Positions 1 through 6,420 of a DNA stretch of 6,483 nt are shown piece by piece. The stretch spans positions 1 to 6,483 of the forward strand of contig DHHV01000109.1 in NCBI GenBank assembly GCA_002403455.1, given 5' to 3'. Source of the stretch: Hyphomonadaceae bacterium UBA4763 (GTDB lineage Bacteria; Pseudomonadota; Alphaproteobacteria; Caulobacterales; Aquidulcibacteraceae). The notes beneath the pieces are model-generated. The model saw only the letters and a program-made list of their open reading frames with translations. It searched no databases and had not been told where the DNA came from. Position 1 is the first letter of the stretch; each line of letters opens with the position of its first letter. The translations under genes were made by a program, and so were the position numbers.

Positions 1-2
1 CG

Positions 3-203
3 GCAGCGATGTTCACGATTCGCCACCAAGCGGTCAGGAACGCAGTTATCGATGGCGATCTCGTCGCGTTGGAGGTGGATTGGACAGGCACCCCGGCTAT
101 TGATCTAGGTCCGATGCAGGCTGGAGAACAATTCGTCATGCGCGGCGCTTCGTTCATTACAATCTCGGGCGGGAAGCTAGCCCGGATCGTTGATTTAAGC
201 TGA
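3..203 (+). CDS. SnoaL/NTF2-like family protein, C-terminal fragment (5' end outside window)
   Basis: The reading frame is open to the left edge (two Ala codons precede the first Met at 9), so this is most likely the last 66 residues of a longer gene and not a complete 64-residue protein. The fragment alternates short beta strands, with the pattern DGDLVALEVDWTGT, then GEQFVMRGASFITI, then GGKLARIVDLS. This is the usual end of the cone-shaped alpha+beta barrel of the SnoaL-like/nuclear transport factor 2-like superfamily, where a strand around 'G..F.MRG.S.I.I..GKL..I.D' closes the fold. Members are small polyketide cyclases, ketosteroid-isomerase-like enzymes or proteins of unknown role, so no substrate can be named. 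It converges on the glucuronide operon and is probably unrelated to it. The fold assignment is by motif resemblance only and the N-terminal half is not visible. Confidence 0.6.
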   Translation, partial: AAMFTIRHQAVRNAVIDGDLVALEVDWTGTPAIDLGPMQAGEQFVMRGASFITISGGKLARIVDLS

Positions 204-224
204 TCTGTAACAAGCGGAGGTTTT

Positions 225-253
225 GGGGAGCGCCTTTATCGCTTCCCGTTTCT
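225..253 (+). terminator. Possible rho-independent terminator of the plus-strand gene
   Basis: The arms GGGGAGCG (225-232) and CGCTTCCC (240-247) form an 8-bp stem with one G-T wobble, closed by a 7-nt loop. It is followed by a short, impure T-rich tail (GTTTCT). It begins 21 nt after the stop codon of the NTF2-like gene, the right place for its terminator. The weak T tract keeps confidence moderate. TTTT also precedes the stem, which would give an A-rich tail and not a U tract on the minus strand, so it is not a good terminator for the operon. Confidence 0.45.
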
Positions 254-267
254 CCATCCTTTTTCTG

Positions 268-295
268 TAGCCGGTATCCAGAGGGATGGCGGCTA
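268..295. repeat. Imperfect palindrome (hairpin of 6+5 bp with tetraloop)
   Basis: The outer arms TAGCCG (268-273) and CGGCTA (290-295) are perfectly complementary. After one G-G mismatch, five more pairs (TATCC with GGATG, including one T-G wobble) close on the loop AGAG. No T tract follows on either strand, so this is not a standard intrinsic terminator. It may stabilise mRNA 3' ends of either convergent gene or be a small repetitive extragenic palindrome; copy number elsewhere cannot be judged from this window. Confidence 0.4.
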
Positions 296-308
296 TGGGC
301 AATTACTG

Positions 309-531
309 TCTCAAACCTGCAGCCGGCTAACCACCCATCTGCGGTGATGCGCGAAGCAGGTCGGCCATCCCGAAACCGACAGGGCGGCTTTGCCTTCTCT
401 CTGAAAAATTTCTGCCCTCCAGGTTCCTCCCCCGTTGACGCGATCCTTCAGTGGTGCGCCGCGCCCACAATGTGCGTCGGTTGCCGCCCTCATTTGGCTG
501 CTTGGAAGCCAAGTTCTGTGGCAGTTTGAGA
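309..531. repeat. Inverted repeat pair bounding about 220 bp
   Basis: TCTCAAAC at 309-316 is matched by its exact reverse complement GTTTGAGA at 524-531. If one extra C on the left is skipped, the match extends by TGC (318-320 against 521-523), giving 11 matched positions. The two arms bound a 223-bp noncoding segment that ends five bases before the GH28 stop codon. This could be the ends of a miniature or decayed transposable element, or chance. I see no clear target duplication and no transposase remnant. Confidence 0.25.
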
Positions 532-535
532 ATGT

Positions 536-1912
536 TTATCTCCCATTCTTTCCCGCCGCTTGCGTCACCTTGATGAGGCGCAATCCCTCTCGGCCCCGTG
601 AGTCGTCGTCAATGGCGATGTCACGCAAATTGAGGCCGTCAATATGCCCGAGCACGACATGTGCATTCTCTTGGCCCAGATCGACGCTGCCGGCTTGGGC
701 TTTGATCTGGACATTGCCGCGCGGTTTACCCGGCGTTTGGGTGACGTCGACCATGGGCGCGCGCATGGTCATAGAGAGGCGCGACAGCACCAGATCGCGG
801 ATCGGGGCGGCGGGATTGCCGGCGATCAAAATGGCGCCGCTCGTGTCGATCGAAATGGAATCAAAAACATGGCGCTCGATCTTGCCCCAGTTGCGGTCGG
901 CGTCGCGTCGGTCAATGTCGACAAAGATCGGAAAGGTCCGCTTGTGGCGACCGCCCGTGTGAATCGAGATGCGCTCAAACCGGTTATCGGCATGGGTCCC
1001 GCCGTCGATTTGAAAAATCGCAATGCCATAGCGGCTATTGCGGATCGTCAGATCTCGAAACACGCTGTTGCGGACACCAATGGCCGACCCCGTTCCAAAT
1101 TTCAGGGCGGCGTCATCGCTTTCCAAAATTGAGTTTTCAACCACGATGTTCTCAACCGCGCGCGCTCGGGATTTCAGCACGATGGCGTCATCGCCCGTCG
1201 CGATATCGGCGCCGGTGATCGTGACATTGGAGCTGTCGCGGATCTGGACCCCATCGGTGTTGGGGCTGCGTGGATCATTGCGGATGGTGACGTTCTCAAC
1301 ACGCGCGCCGTCGCAGCGATGCAAGCGGATTGCATAAGCCGGCAGGTCAATCATCGTCAGATCGCGGACGACGACGTTCTTGCAATCGGCAAGTTCCAAT
1401 AAAGGTTCCGGTCGCGGCAAAGTCGGACGCGGAAGGCCAAGCTTATAAAAATCCTTGTCCCAGAATTGTGGGCCTTGTCCGTCGATCTTGCCAGGTCCCG
1501 ATATGATCAGGCGCTCAACGAAAGGAGCGTGCAACCCGACGATAAACCGCTGATTTCCCGCGACCTCGCCGGGGCCCTCGAGCGCCGGATAAAGCGCAAT
1601 GTCTGGGATCAGCTGCAACACCGCGCCGGCGGCAAGGTGAAACTCCATTTCGGAGCGCAAAATAAGCCCGCCGGTACGCCACAAGCCTGGGCCGAGAATG
1701 ACCTTACCGCCCATCGTGGCGCATTGGTCGATGGCCGCCTGGATCGCCACTGTGTCGTTGGCGTCATCGTCGGCGCCGATGGGCGCGCAGAGCGGCCGGT
1801 CTTCGGCTGCGGCCGGGGAGAGCGCAAAGATCAGCAAGATTGCAAGCGGCAACAACAACAGGAGAAAGTAAAACCCACGGTGGTTGCGACGAGACAAGAC
1901 GATCGTCGTCAT
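536..1912 (-). CDS. Exported glycoside hydrolase family 28 protein (polygalacturonase-type beta helix)
   Basis: A 458-residue protein that probably hydrolyses galacturonosyl linkages of pectin or rhamnogalacturonan. A basic N-terminus is followed by a Leu-rich membrane segment at about 13-31 and a SPAAA site with likely cleavage after residue 36, so it is predicted to be exported by Sec. The mature part opens with a 'NDTVAIQAAID' segment as in GH28 and pectate-lyase-like helices, then runs through repeated short strands of a right-handed parallel beta helix. GH28 catalytic motifs are present: NTDG at 218-221 and GDD at 240-242, giving the three acidic residues of inverting GH28 enzymes. The usual GHG motif is not visible; that coil reads SDDAALKFGTGS at 265-276, as in divergent bacterial GH28-like proteins. 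An in-frame Met lies five codons upstream (1927), but AAGGA at the right distance favours 1912. It is last in the operon, 63 nt after the enolase-superfamily gene. Exo- versus endo-action and the exact polymer are not predictable. Confidence 0.85.
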   Translation of the reverse strand: MTTIVLSRRNHRGFYFLLLLLPLAILLIFALSPAAAEDRPLCAPIGADDDANDTVAIQAAIDQCATMGGKVILGPGLWRTGGLILRSEMEFHLAAGAVLQLIPDIALYPALEGPGEVAGNQRFIVGLHAPFVERLIISGPGKIDGQGPQFWDKDFYKLGLPRPTLPRPEPLLELADCKNVVVRDLTMIDLPAYAIRLHRCDGARVENVTIRNDPRSPNTDGVQIRDSSNVTITGADIATGDDAIVLKSRARAVENIVVENSILESDDAALKFGTGSAIGVRNSVFRDLTIRNSRYGIAIFQIDGGTHADNRFERISIHTGGRHKRTFPIFVDIDRRDADRNWGKIERHVFDSISIDTSGAILIAGNPAAPIRDLVLSRLSMTMRAPMVDVTQTPGKPRGNVQIKAQAGSVDLGQENAHVVLGHIDGLNLRDIAIDDDSRGREGLRLIKVTQAAGKNGR

Positions 1913-1919
1913 TTTCGAG

Positions 1920-1924
1920 TCCTT
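1920..1924 (-). promoter_or_regulatory. Ribosome binding site of the GH28 gene
   Basis: On the minus strand AAGGA lies 7 nt before the ATG at 1912. The alternative ATG at 1927 has only a poor purine-rich stretch (GGCGG) too far upstream. This decides the start in favour of 1912, although the five-codon difference does not change the mature protein. Confidence 0.6.
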
Positions 1925-1975
1925 CATTATTGAGACCGCCCCATGTCAGGACAGCGGAAGGAAAAACCGAATCGT

Positions 1976-3184
1976 TTAATCAGCTGCGTCTTTGCGCACG
2001 GCCGCCTCATCGACGGCAAGTCCAAGCCCTGGGCCTTCCGGAACGGCGAAAAACCCGTCTGTCGCCGTCAGCCGCCGGTCGAAATAACGCCACAAATGCG
2101 CGAGGCGCTCCTGGCCTGGATGCTCTTGCGGGCGCGTCGCGGTCTGGGCGCTGGCGACAAAATGCGCATGGGCGGCCGACAATAAGGTCGGACGGGCGTT
2201 GTGAACGGCGATCGGCAAGTCAAAGACTTCCGCAAGGGCTACGACTTTGCGCGCATCGGTCAAGCCGCACAATTTAGATACGTCCGGATTGAGGACATCG
2301 GGGCGCCCCTGTAAGATCAAGTCACGAAAAGCCCAGCGCGTATATTCATGCTCGCCTGCAGCGATGTCGATATCCAGCGCCGCGGATACTTGCGCCATTG
2401 AGGCGTAATGATAAGCCGCCACCGGTTCTTCCAGCACGCTGACGCCACATTCGTCGGCGAGCGCTTTGCCAACCCGGATCGCGCGGGCCGGCCGATAGCC
2501 ATTATTGGCGTCGACATAAAGGCCGATCGACGGACCAATCGCGGCGCGCACCGCCGCTAAAGTCGGCAAAGCAGGATCAGGATCAGGATCGGCATTTTCC
2601 TCGCGAATGGCGAGGCGGACTTTCAAGGTTTTGAAGCCTTCGGCCACCAAGTTTTGCGCCAATTTTGCGCATTCTTCCGGTGATTTATAGGTCCCATCGC
2701 CATTATCTCGGCTAAAGGAGCCATAGACCGGAAAACGTTTGCGATGGGCGCCGCCCAACAAGGCGTAGACCGGTTGGTTTAGCAACCGACCACGCAAATC
2801 CCACAAGGCGCAATCGACGCCCGCCAAGGCTTGGCTGACGATCCCGCCGGGACCCAATTCGTCCCATTCGTAAAAAAGGCGATCCCAAGCCGGCTCAGCG
2901 TCAAAAACGTCAATATTTTTCAGTAACTTATCGGCGTCGCTGTTGATCAGGCGGGCGACCATCCGCGCGCCGGAATGGCCGGCCTCCCCCCAGCCGATCG
3001 CGCCGTCATCAGCGCTTGCCTTGACGAAAACCGCGCTACGGACGGCAAAGGCCTCGATCTTGGCGATTTTAACCTGGCGCCGGTTTTGGGCGAAGACCTT
3101 CGTCCAGGGCGCAGCCGCCGCGGCGAGCGCGCCCGCGCCCAAGAAGCTCGCCAAATCGCGCTTTGAAAACAGATACTTAGGCAT
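1976..3184 (-). CDS. Mandelate racemase/muconate lactonizing enzyme family protein with export signal (putative acid-sugar dehydratase)
   Basis: A 402-residue member of the enolase superfamily, whose members abstract a proton alpha to a carboxylate held by Mg2+. The capping domain covers about 38-150 and the (beta/alpha)7-beta barrel about 155-390. Metal ligands are D225 (VDANN), E252 (LEEP) and E278 (GEHE). NPD (D301) and VHN (H328) form the Asp-His dyad of the mandelate racemase subgroup. The Lys motif of the second barrel strand reads KVR (188-190), KxR in place of the common KxK. GEHEYTRW resembles the rhamnonate-dehydratase-like branch, so dehydration of an aldonate or related acid sugar is my best guess, not a proven function. 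Residues 1-32 form a leader: SKRDLASF, an Ala-rich hydrophobic stretch, then VFA before Gln33. This looks like a Tat signal with KR in place of RR. The ATG at 3184 is chosen because of its Shine-Dalgarno sequence and because the longer form (to 3271) would run 95 nt into the symporter gene with no leader at its N-terminus. It overlaps the symporter gene by 8 nt. Confidence 0.87.
   Translation of the reverse strand: MPKYLFSKRDLASFLGAGALAAAAAPWTKVFAQNRRQVKIAKIEAFAVRSAVFVKASADDGAIGWGEAGHSGARMVARLINSDADKLLKNIDVFDAEPAWDRLFYEWDELGPGGIVSQALAGVDCALWDLRGRLLNQPVYALLGGAHRKRFPVYGSFSRDNGDGTYKSPEECAKLAQNLVAEGFKTLKVRLAIREENADPDPDPALPTLAAVRAAIGPSIGLYVDANNGYRPARAIRVGKALADECGVSVLEEPVAAYHYASMAQVSAALDIDIAAGEHEYTRWAFRDLILQGRPDVLNPDVSKLCGLTDARKVVALAEVFDLPIAVHNARPTLLSAAHAHFVASAQTATRPQEHPGQERLAHLWRYFDRRLTATDGFFAVPEGPGLGLAVDEAAVRKDAAD
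2574..2590. repeat. Short tandem repeat GGATCA x 2.8 inside the enolase-superfamily gene
   Basis: Three near-complete copies of a 6-bp unit lie in frame and encode the alternating Asp-Pro run at residues 199-204 of the protein (ADPDPDPALP), just after the KVR strand. Unit length is a multiple of three, so slippage would add or remove Asp-Pro pairs without a frameshift. Confidence 0.7.
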
Positions 3185-4610
3185 TTTCTGCTCCCGCGGC
3201 GATGCGCGCGTGAAAGGCCCGATCCAGGCGATAGCCCGAGATCGCCCAGGCCGAGAGCGCAAGGCCGGCAAGCGGCACCAGCGTCATGATGGCTTTCAGC
3301 CCCTCAACCGCCTCAGCGCTTTGGACATTGGCGCCCGATTGGTAACCAACCAGCGCCAGCAGCAAGCCGAGCAGCCAGCCATTGACGCCAAGCGCCAATT
3401 GCTTTGAGAACGAAGCGATTCCGAACACTTTTGCGTCGTGCCGAAGGCCGGTTTTCCATTGCGTATACTCGACCGTGTCGGGAATCATCGCCCAAACCAG
3501 CGTCAAATAGGCCGCATTTGCGAGCGAAATGAGCGCCAAAAGCGCGGCGGCGACCATCGGATCGCGGCTTTTAACGACAAAAAACGCGACATAACCGACC
3601 AAACTGACGCCATTTGCGATCAACCAGGCCGCTCTTTTCGAGGTTTTTTGCGCAATTAACGCCCAAATTGGGCAGAAAATCAAGTTCACAAACAGCGCAA
3701 ACGGCACCAAAAGCCCGCGCAGATGCGGCGCCTCAAGGTAGTGATTGATGTAATAAGTGAGGCATTTATTGGTCATCGTGAACGCCAAAGACGACACGAT
3801 CATGCACGCAAACACGCGCAATAGCGGCCCGTTCACGCGCAAAATCTGCGCGACCGCGACGAAATCCTCCCAGATAGCGCGCCAGTGGAAGCCTTCCGGA
3901 TTGGCGTTTTTCAGCGTTTCCGGCTCCTTTGTGGTCGCAAAGCAAAGCCAAAAAACCGGCAAAGCGGTCAGGCCGGCGAGGCCCGCAGCGATCATATAAG
4001 CATAGCTATTGTCGGTTCCGGTCCGCGCCTGCAGATAGTCGACGATGTTTGGCATTAAAAAAGTAACGATAATACCGCCAAGCATGGCGAAAGAAATACG
4101 CCAGCCGGCAAGCTCGGAACGGGTATCGCTGTCGCTGGTAATGCGAGCCGAAAGGGTGGAATAGGGAATATTGACGAATGAATAAACGGTGCGAAGCGCC
4201 ATTTGTGACGCCAGAGCGTAGAAGAATAGGCCGATTTGACCGGCTTTGACTTCAATAAACGCCGCCATGAACATGATCGCCAGGAGCGGGCTGGCAAAGA
4301 TCAAATATGGCCGGTAGGAGCCATGCCGGCTGCGGGTCCGATCGGCAATCGCGCCAATGATTCCGTCGACAAACCCGTCAAACAGGCTTGCAGCGAGGAA
4401 GACGGTTCCCGCCAAAGCCGGCGAAAGGCCCAAAACGTCCGTGTAAAACGGCAGCATCAACAGATTGAGCGCTTGCCAATAAATATTGAATCCGAAATCG
4501 CCGGACGCCCAACCGAATTTCTGGCGCCAATCCAGTCGCGATTTGACCGTTTTATTTGCTTGCAGACCGGCTTCAGGAAAGCGGGTCTCCTGGCTGATGC
4601 TCAAGACCAT
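3177..4610 (-). CDS. GPH-family (MelB/UidB-like) sugar:cation symporter
   Basis: A 477-residue inner-membrane transporter of the glycoside-pentoside-hexuronide:cation symporter family (MFS fold, about 12 membrane helices), close to the length of E. coli MelB and UidB. After a polar N-terminus of about 25 residues comes FGWASGDFGFNIYW, the typical first helix. Helix 2 has FDGFVDG with D78 and D82 aligning with the two helix-II Asp residues that bind Na+ or H+ in MelB. The loop DRTRSRHGSYRPY (90-102) is the family signature. The C-terminal half has the other hallmark, IPDTVEYTQWKTGLRHDA (about 376-393), before the last helices. Sitting directly after a beta-glucuronidase gene, as uidB follows uidA in E. 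coli, it most likely imports beta-glucuronides or oligo-hexuronides; substrate is inferred from context. GGGAGG 5 nt upstream supports the ATG at 4610, which lies 38 nt inside the glucuronidase gene, implying translational coupling. Confidence 0.9.
   Translation of the reverse strand: MVLSISQETRFPEAGLQANKTVKSRLDWRQKFGWASGDFGFNIYWQALNLLMLPFYTDVLGLSPALAGTVFLAASLFDGFVDGIIGAIADRTRSRHGSYRPYLIFASPLLAIMFMAAFIEVKAGQIGLFFYALASQMALRTVYSFVNIPYSTLSARITSDSDTRSELAGWRISFAMLGGIIVTFLMPNIVDYLQARTGTDNSYAYMIAAGLAGLTALPVFWLCFATTKEPETLKNANPEGFHWRAIWEDFVAVAQILRVNGPLLRVFACMIVSSLAFTMTNKCLTYYINHYLEAPHLRGLLVPFALFVNLIFCPIWALIAQKTSKRAAWLIANGVSLVGYVAFFVVKSRDPMVAAALLALISLANAAYLTLVWAMIPDTVEYTQWKTGLRHDAKVFGIASFSKQLALGVNGWLLGLLLALVGYQSGANVQSAEAVEGLKAIMTLVPLAGLALSAWAISGYRLDRAFHARIAAGAENA
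3191..3195 (-). promoter_or_regulatory. Ribosome binding site of the enolase-superfamily gene
   Basis: GGGAG on the minus strand lies 6 nt before the ATG at 3184 and inside the last codons of the symporter gene. It decides the start in favour of 3184 over the upstream in-frame ATG at 3271. Confidence 0.75.
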
Positions 4611-6420
4611 TATCGCCTCCCTGCGGCATTTCGGAAGCCTTTATGTCGTTATTTGCAGGCGTTTGGCTCCATAACGCGCGCAAGGTAAAAGCGGCTCTTT
4701 TCGGATCGCGCGTCCGCGTAAAAACGCCCTTGTGGTTGAACACCACGCGGCGGCCATGTTGAGCGGTGCGGAAATCGGCAAAATTCCAAACATGACCGCC
4801 AATCGCGGCTGGATGGCCGGCAATAACCGCCCAATAAGCCGCAAGAAAGTCGGCTTGGTAGTCTTCGGTCCAAAGTTGATCGGTGGTCGCATGTAGTCCG
4901 GCAATGGCGTCGGCGCCGAATTCAGACACAAAAATCGGCTTGCCATGCGTTTCTGACAAACGATCGAGCAGGTCTTGAAGTCTTTGTTGCGCGCGGTCGA
5001 GTTGTCCGGGCTCTGTATACCAACCGTAATAGCGATTGACGCTCAGAAAATCACTTTCCGCAAAGGCGGGATCATCTTCGCCGGCATATTGCACATTCGC
5101 GACGGTCAGCGGACGCGTCGGATCGACGTGCCGCACATGCGCAAAGAGTTGGCGCCAATAGGGCAAAGCGCGCGCCGGATAGTCCGGTTCGCCAAGATAG
5201 CCGGGCTCATTCGATAAGGACCAGGCGATCACGCACGGGTGGACATGATCGCGGGACAGCAATTGATCCATTGCTCGGCAATGATGGGACAGATCATCTG
5301 GACCGATCTTGCGAAAATCCAAATTGACCGAAAAGCATTCCGAAATAACCAGAACGCCGGTGGCGTCGGCCATGTCGAGAAAGCTCTCGTCGTAAGGGTA
5401 ATGCGAGGTGCGGACCGAATTGGCGCCGATCCAGCGCAATAGATTAAAGTCCTTGACCAGCAAGGGGAGGTTAACGCCTCGGCCATGCAGGGGACTGTCC
5501 TCATGCTTTCCGAAACCACGCAAAACAAGCGGATCGCCATTCAATAAGAGACGCTGTCCGTCGACGCGAATATCGCGAAAGCCGATCTTGTCCTCGATCT
5601 CGTCTAATGTTTGACCGGCGCCGTCCGAGAGGCGCAATGTCAAGGCGTAGAGGCGCGGCGCGGCCGGTGACCAGGCTTGCGCATGGGCAAGGCGCGCTGC
5701 AGCGATCGCAATCCAATTGCTCTTGGCCGGACCGCGCCCGATCTCGACGCCGTCGAGCAGGATTTGAACCTCTGCATCCGGATGGGGCGCCATGGCGGCG
5801 ACGCGCAAGGTTGCTTGGCCCGCCTGCCAGCCGGCCTCGATCCGCCGCGCGCAAATCTGCGCTTTGGGCGCGAGGATCAGGTAAACGGATCGATTAAGAC
5901 CGCCAAACGGAAAAAAATCAAAGCGAACGGCAGGGAAATATTCGTCCTTTGGTCGGCGTTCGTTGACATAATCGGCGCGTGTGACGCGTTGCATTGGCGC
6001 CCCTTCCGGGAGGCGATTATCAACTTTGACGACCAGAGTTTGCTTGGCCCCCGGACGCAAGAACGCCCCTGCGTCCACTTGAAAGGGCAAATGCATGGCC
6101 TCGCTTTGTCCAAGCAGGACGCCGTCGAGATAGACCTCCGCGCGATAATCGGCGCTGCCGAAATAGACCGCGGCGGCCAGATCGGCGGCGCGGGCCGGTG
6201 CGATGACCTCGCGCTGCAGCCACATCACGCCGACATAATTCATTAATCCGCATTCGGCCAATTGCTCGTTCCAGGAGCCTGGAATGGCGATCGGCAAGCC
6301 GTCGGCAAAACCGCAGGCCCAGCCCTTGGCCGCGCCGCTTTCGTCCGGGTCCGGACGGCAGGTCCACACCCCGTCGAGCGAAATCGCCTCGCGGTAAAGA
6401 TTGGTCTGAGGCCGGATCAA
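4573..6420 (-). CDS. uidA: Beta-glucuronidase, glycoside hydrolase family 2
   Basis: A 615-residue retaining hydrolase that removes terminal beta-glucuronic acid, close in length and in order of motifs to E. coli UidA (603 residues). Domains: jelly-roll sugar-binding domain (about 15-180), immunoglobulin-like domain (185-283) and TIM barrel (285-587). Seen in the barrel: GFGKHED (302-308), RTSHYPY (337-343), acid/base E405 in SNEP, NRYYGWY (462-468), nucleophile E500 in VSEFGAD, WNFADF (545-550) and NHKG (562-565). The N-x-K motif (N562, K564) matches the pair that holds the glucuronate carboxylate and separates glucuronidases from beta-galactosidases. The active-site loop after SECF (about 361-380) is much shorter than in UidA. 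There is no signal peptide, so it acts in the cytoplasm on imported glucuronides. The TTG start is supported by a Shine-Dalgarno sequence and by direct alignment of the N-terminus (IRPQTN...REAISLDG) with that of UidA. The last 25 residues are a polar tail that overlaps the symporter start. Confidence 0.92.
   Translation of the reverse strand: MIRPQTNLYREAISLDGVWTCRPDPDESGAAKGWACGFADGLPIAIPGSWNEQLAECGLMNYVGVMWLQREVIAPARAADLAAAVYFGSADYRAEVYLDGVLLGQSEAMHLPFQVDAGAFLRPGAKQTLVVKVDNRLPEGAPMQRVTRADYVNERRPKDEYFPAVRFDFFPFGGLNRSVYLILAPKAQICARRIEAGWQAGQATLRVAAMAPHPDAEVQILLDGVEIGRGPAKSNWIAIAAARLAHAQAWSPAAPRLYALTLRLSDGAGQTLDEIEDKIGFRDIRVDGQRLLLNGDPLVLRGFGKHEDSPLHGRGVNLPLLVKDFNLLRWIGANSVRTSHYPYDESFLDMADATGVLVISECFSVNLDFRKIGPDDLSHHCRAMDQLLSRDHVHPCVIAWSLSNEPGYLGEPDYPARALPYWRQLFAHVRHVDPTRPLTVANVQYAGEDDPAFAESDFLSVNRYYGWYTEPGQLDRAQQRLQDLLDRLSETHGKPIFVSEFGADAIAGLHATTDQLWTEDYQADFLAAYWAVIAGHPAAIGGHVWNFADFRTAQHGRRVVFNHKGVFTRTRDPKRAAFTLRALWSQTPANNDIKASEMPQGGDNGLEHQPGDPLS
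4616..4621 (-). promoter_or_regulatory. Ribosome binding site of the GPH symporter gene
   Basis: GGGAGG on the minus strand lies 5 nt before the ATG at 4610. It is the strongest Shine-Dalgarno sequence in the operon and is embedded within the coding region of the glucuronidase gene, confirming a real gene overlap. Confidence 0.8.

Larger units (their letters stand above)
204..535. other. Noncoding intergenic stretch between convergent genes
   Basis: There are 332 nt between the stop of the plus-strand NTF2-like gene and the stop of the minus-strand GH28 gene. Short open frames exist on both strands in 311-529, but none has a Shine-Dalgarno sequence plus a recognisable protein pattern. What can be seen is a terminator-like hairpin (225-253), a second longer hairpin (268-295) and an imperfect inverted repeat pair (309-320 and 521-531). 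Nothing convincing in it looks like a promoter or an RNA gene. Confidence 0.6.

Noticed and set aside
311..529. Several 60-residue open frames on both strands of the intergenic region
   Set aside because: They overlap one another in different frames, lack ribosome binding sites and show no family pattern; they could be decayed coding sequence but I cannot support that.
435..962. Plus-strand open frame of 175 codons
   Set aside because: It lies mostly antisense to the GH28 gene, its product shows no domain pattern and is Arg/Ser-rich as expected from a GC-rich antisense frame, and it has no convincing ribosome binding site.
644..1132. Plus-strand open frame of 162 codons
   Set aside because: It is fully antisense to the GH28 catalytic region, whose minus-strand frame has clear NTDG and GDD motifs.
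1830..1912. Twin-arginine signal in the GH28 protein (SRRNHRGF)
   Set aside because: The residues after RR do not fit the Tat consensus, and the long Leu-rich core is more typical of a Sec signal peptide.
1466..1933. Plus-strand open frame of 155 codons
   Set aside because: Antisense to the GH28 signal peptide and N-terminal coils; no recognisable protein features.
1928..1975. Possible internal promoter or terminator between the enolase-superfamily and GH28 genes
   Set aside because: A CTGACA and a CAATAAT-like hexamer are only 11 nt apart, too close for a sigma-70 promoter, and there is no stem followed by a T run.
3185..3271. Upstream extension of the enolase-superfamily protein to an ATG at 3271
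   Set aside because: The extra 29 residues are Arg/Pro-rich, lie wholly within the symporter gene and would bury the export signal; a good Shine-Dalgarno sequence instead precedes the ATG at 3184.
5677..6246. Plus-strand open frame of 189 codons
   Set aside because: Antisense to the beta-sandwich domains of the beta-glucuronidase, which is well supported by alignment to UidA.
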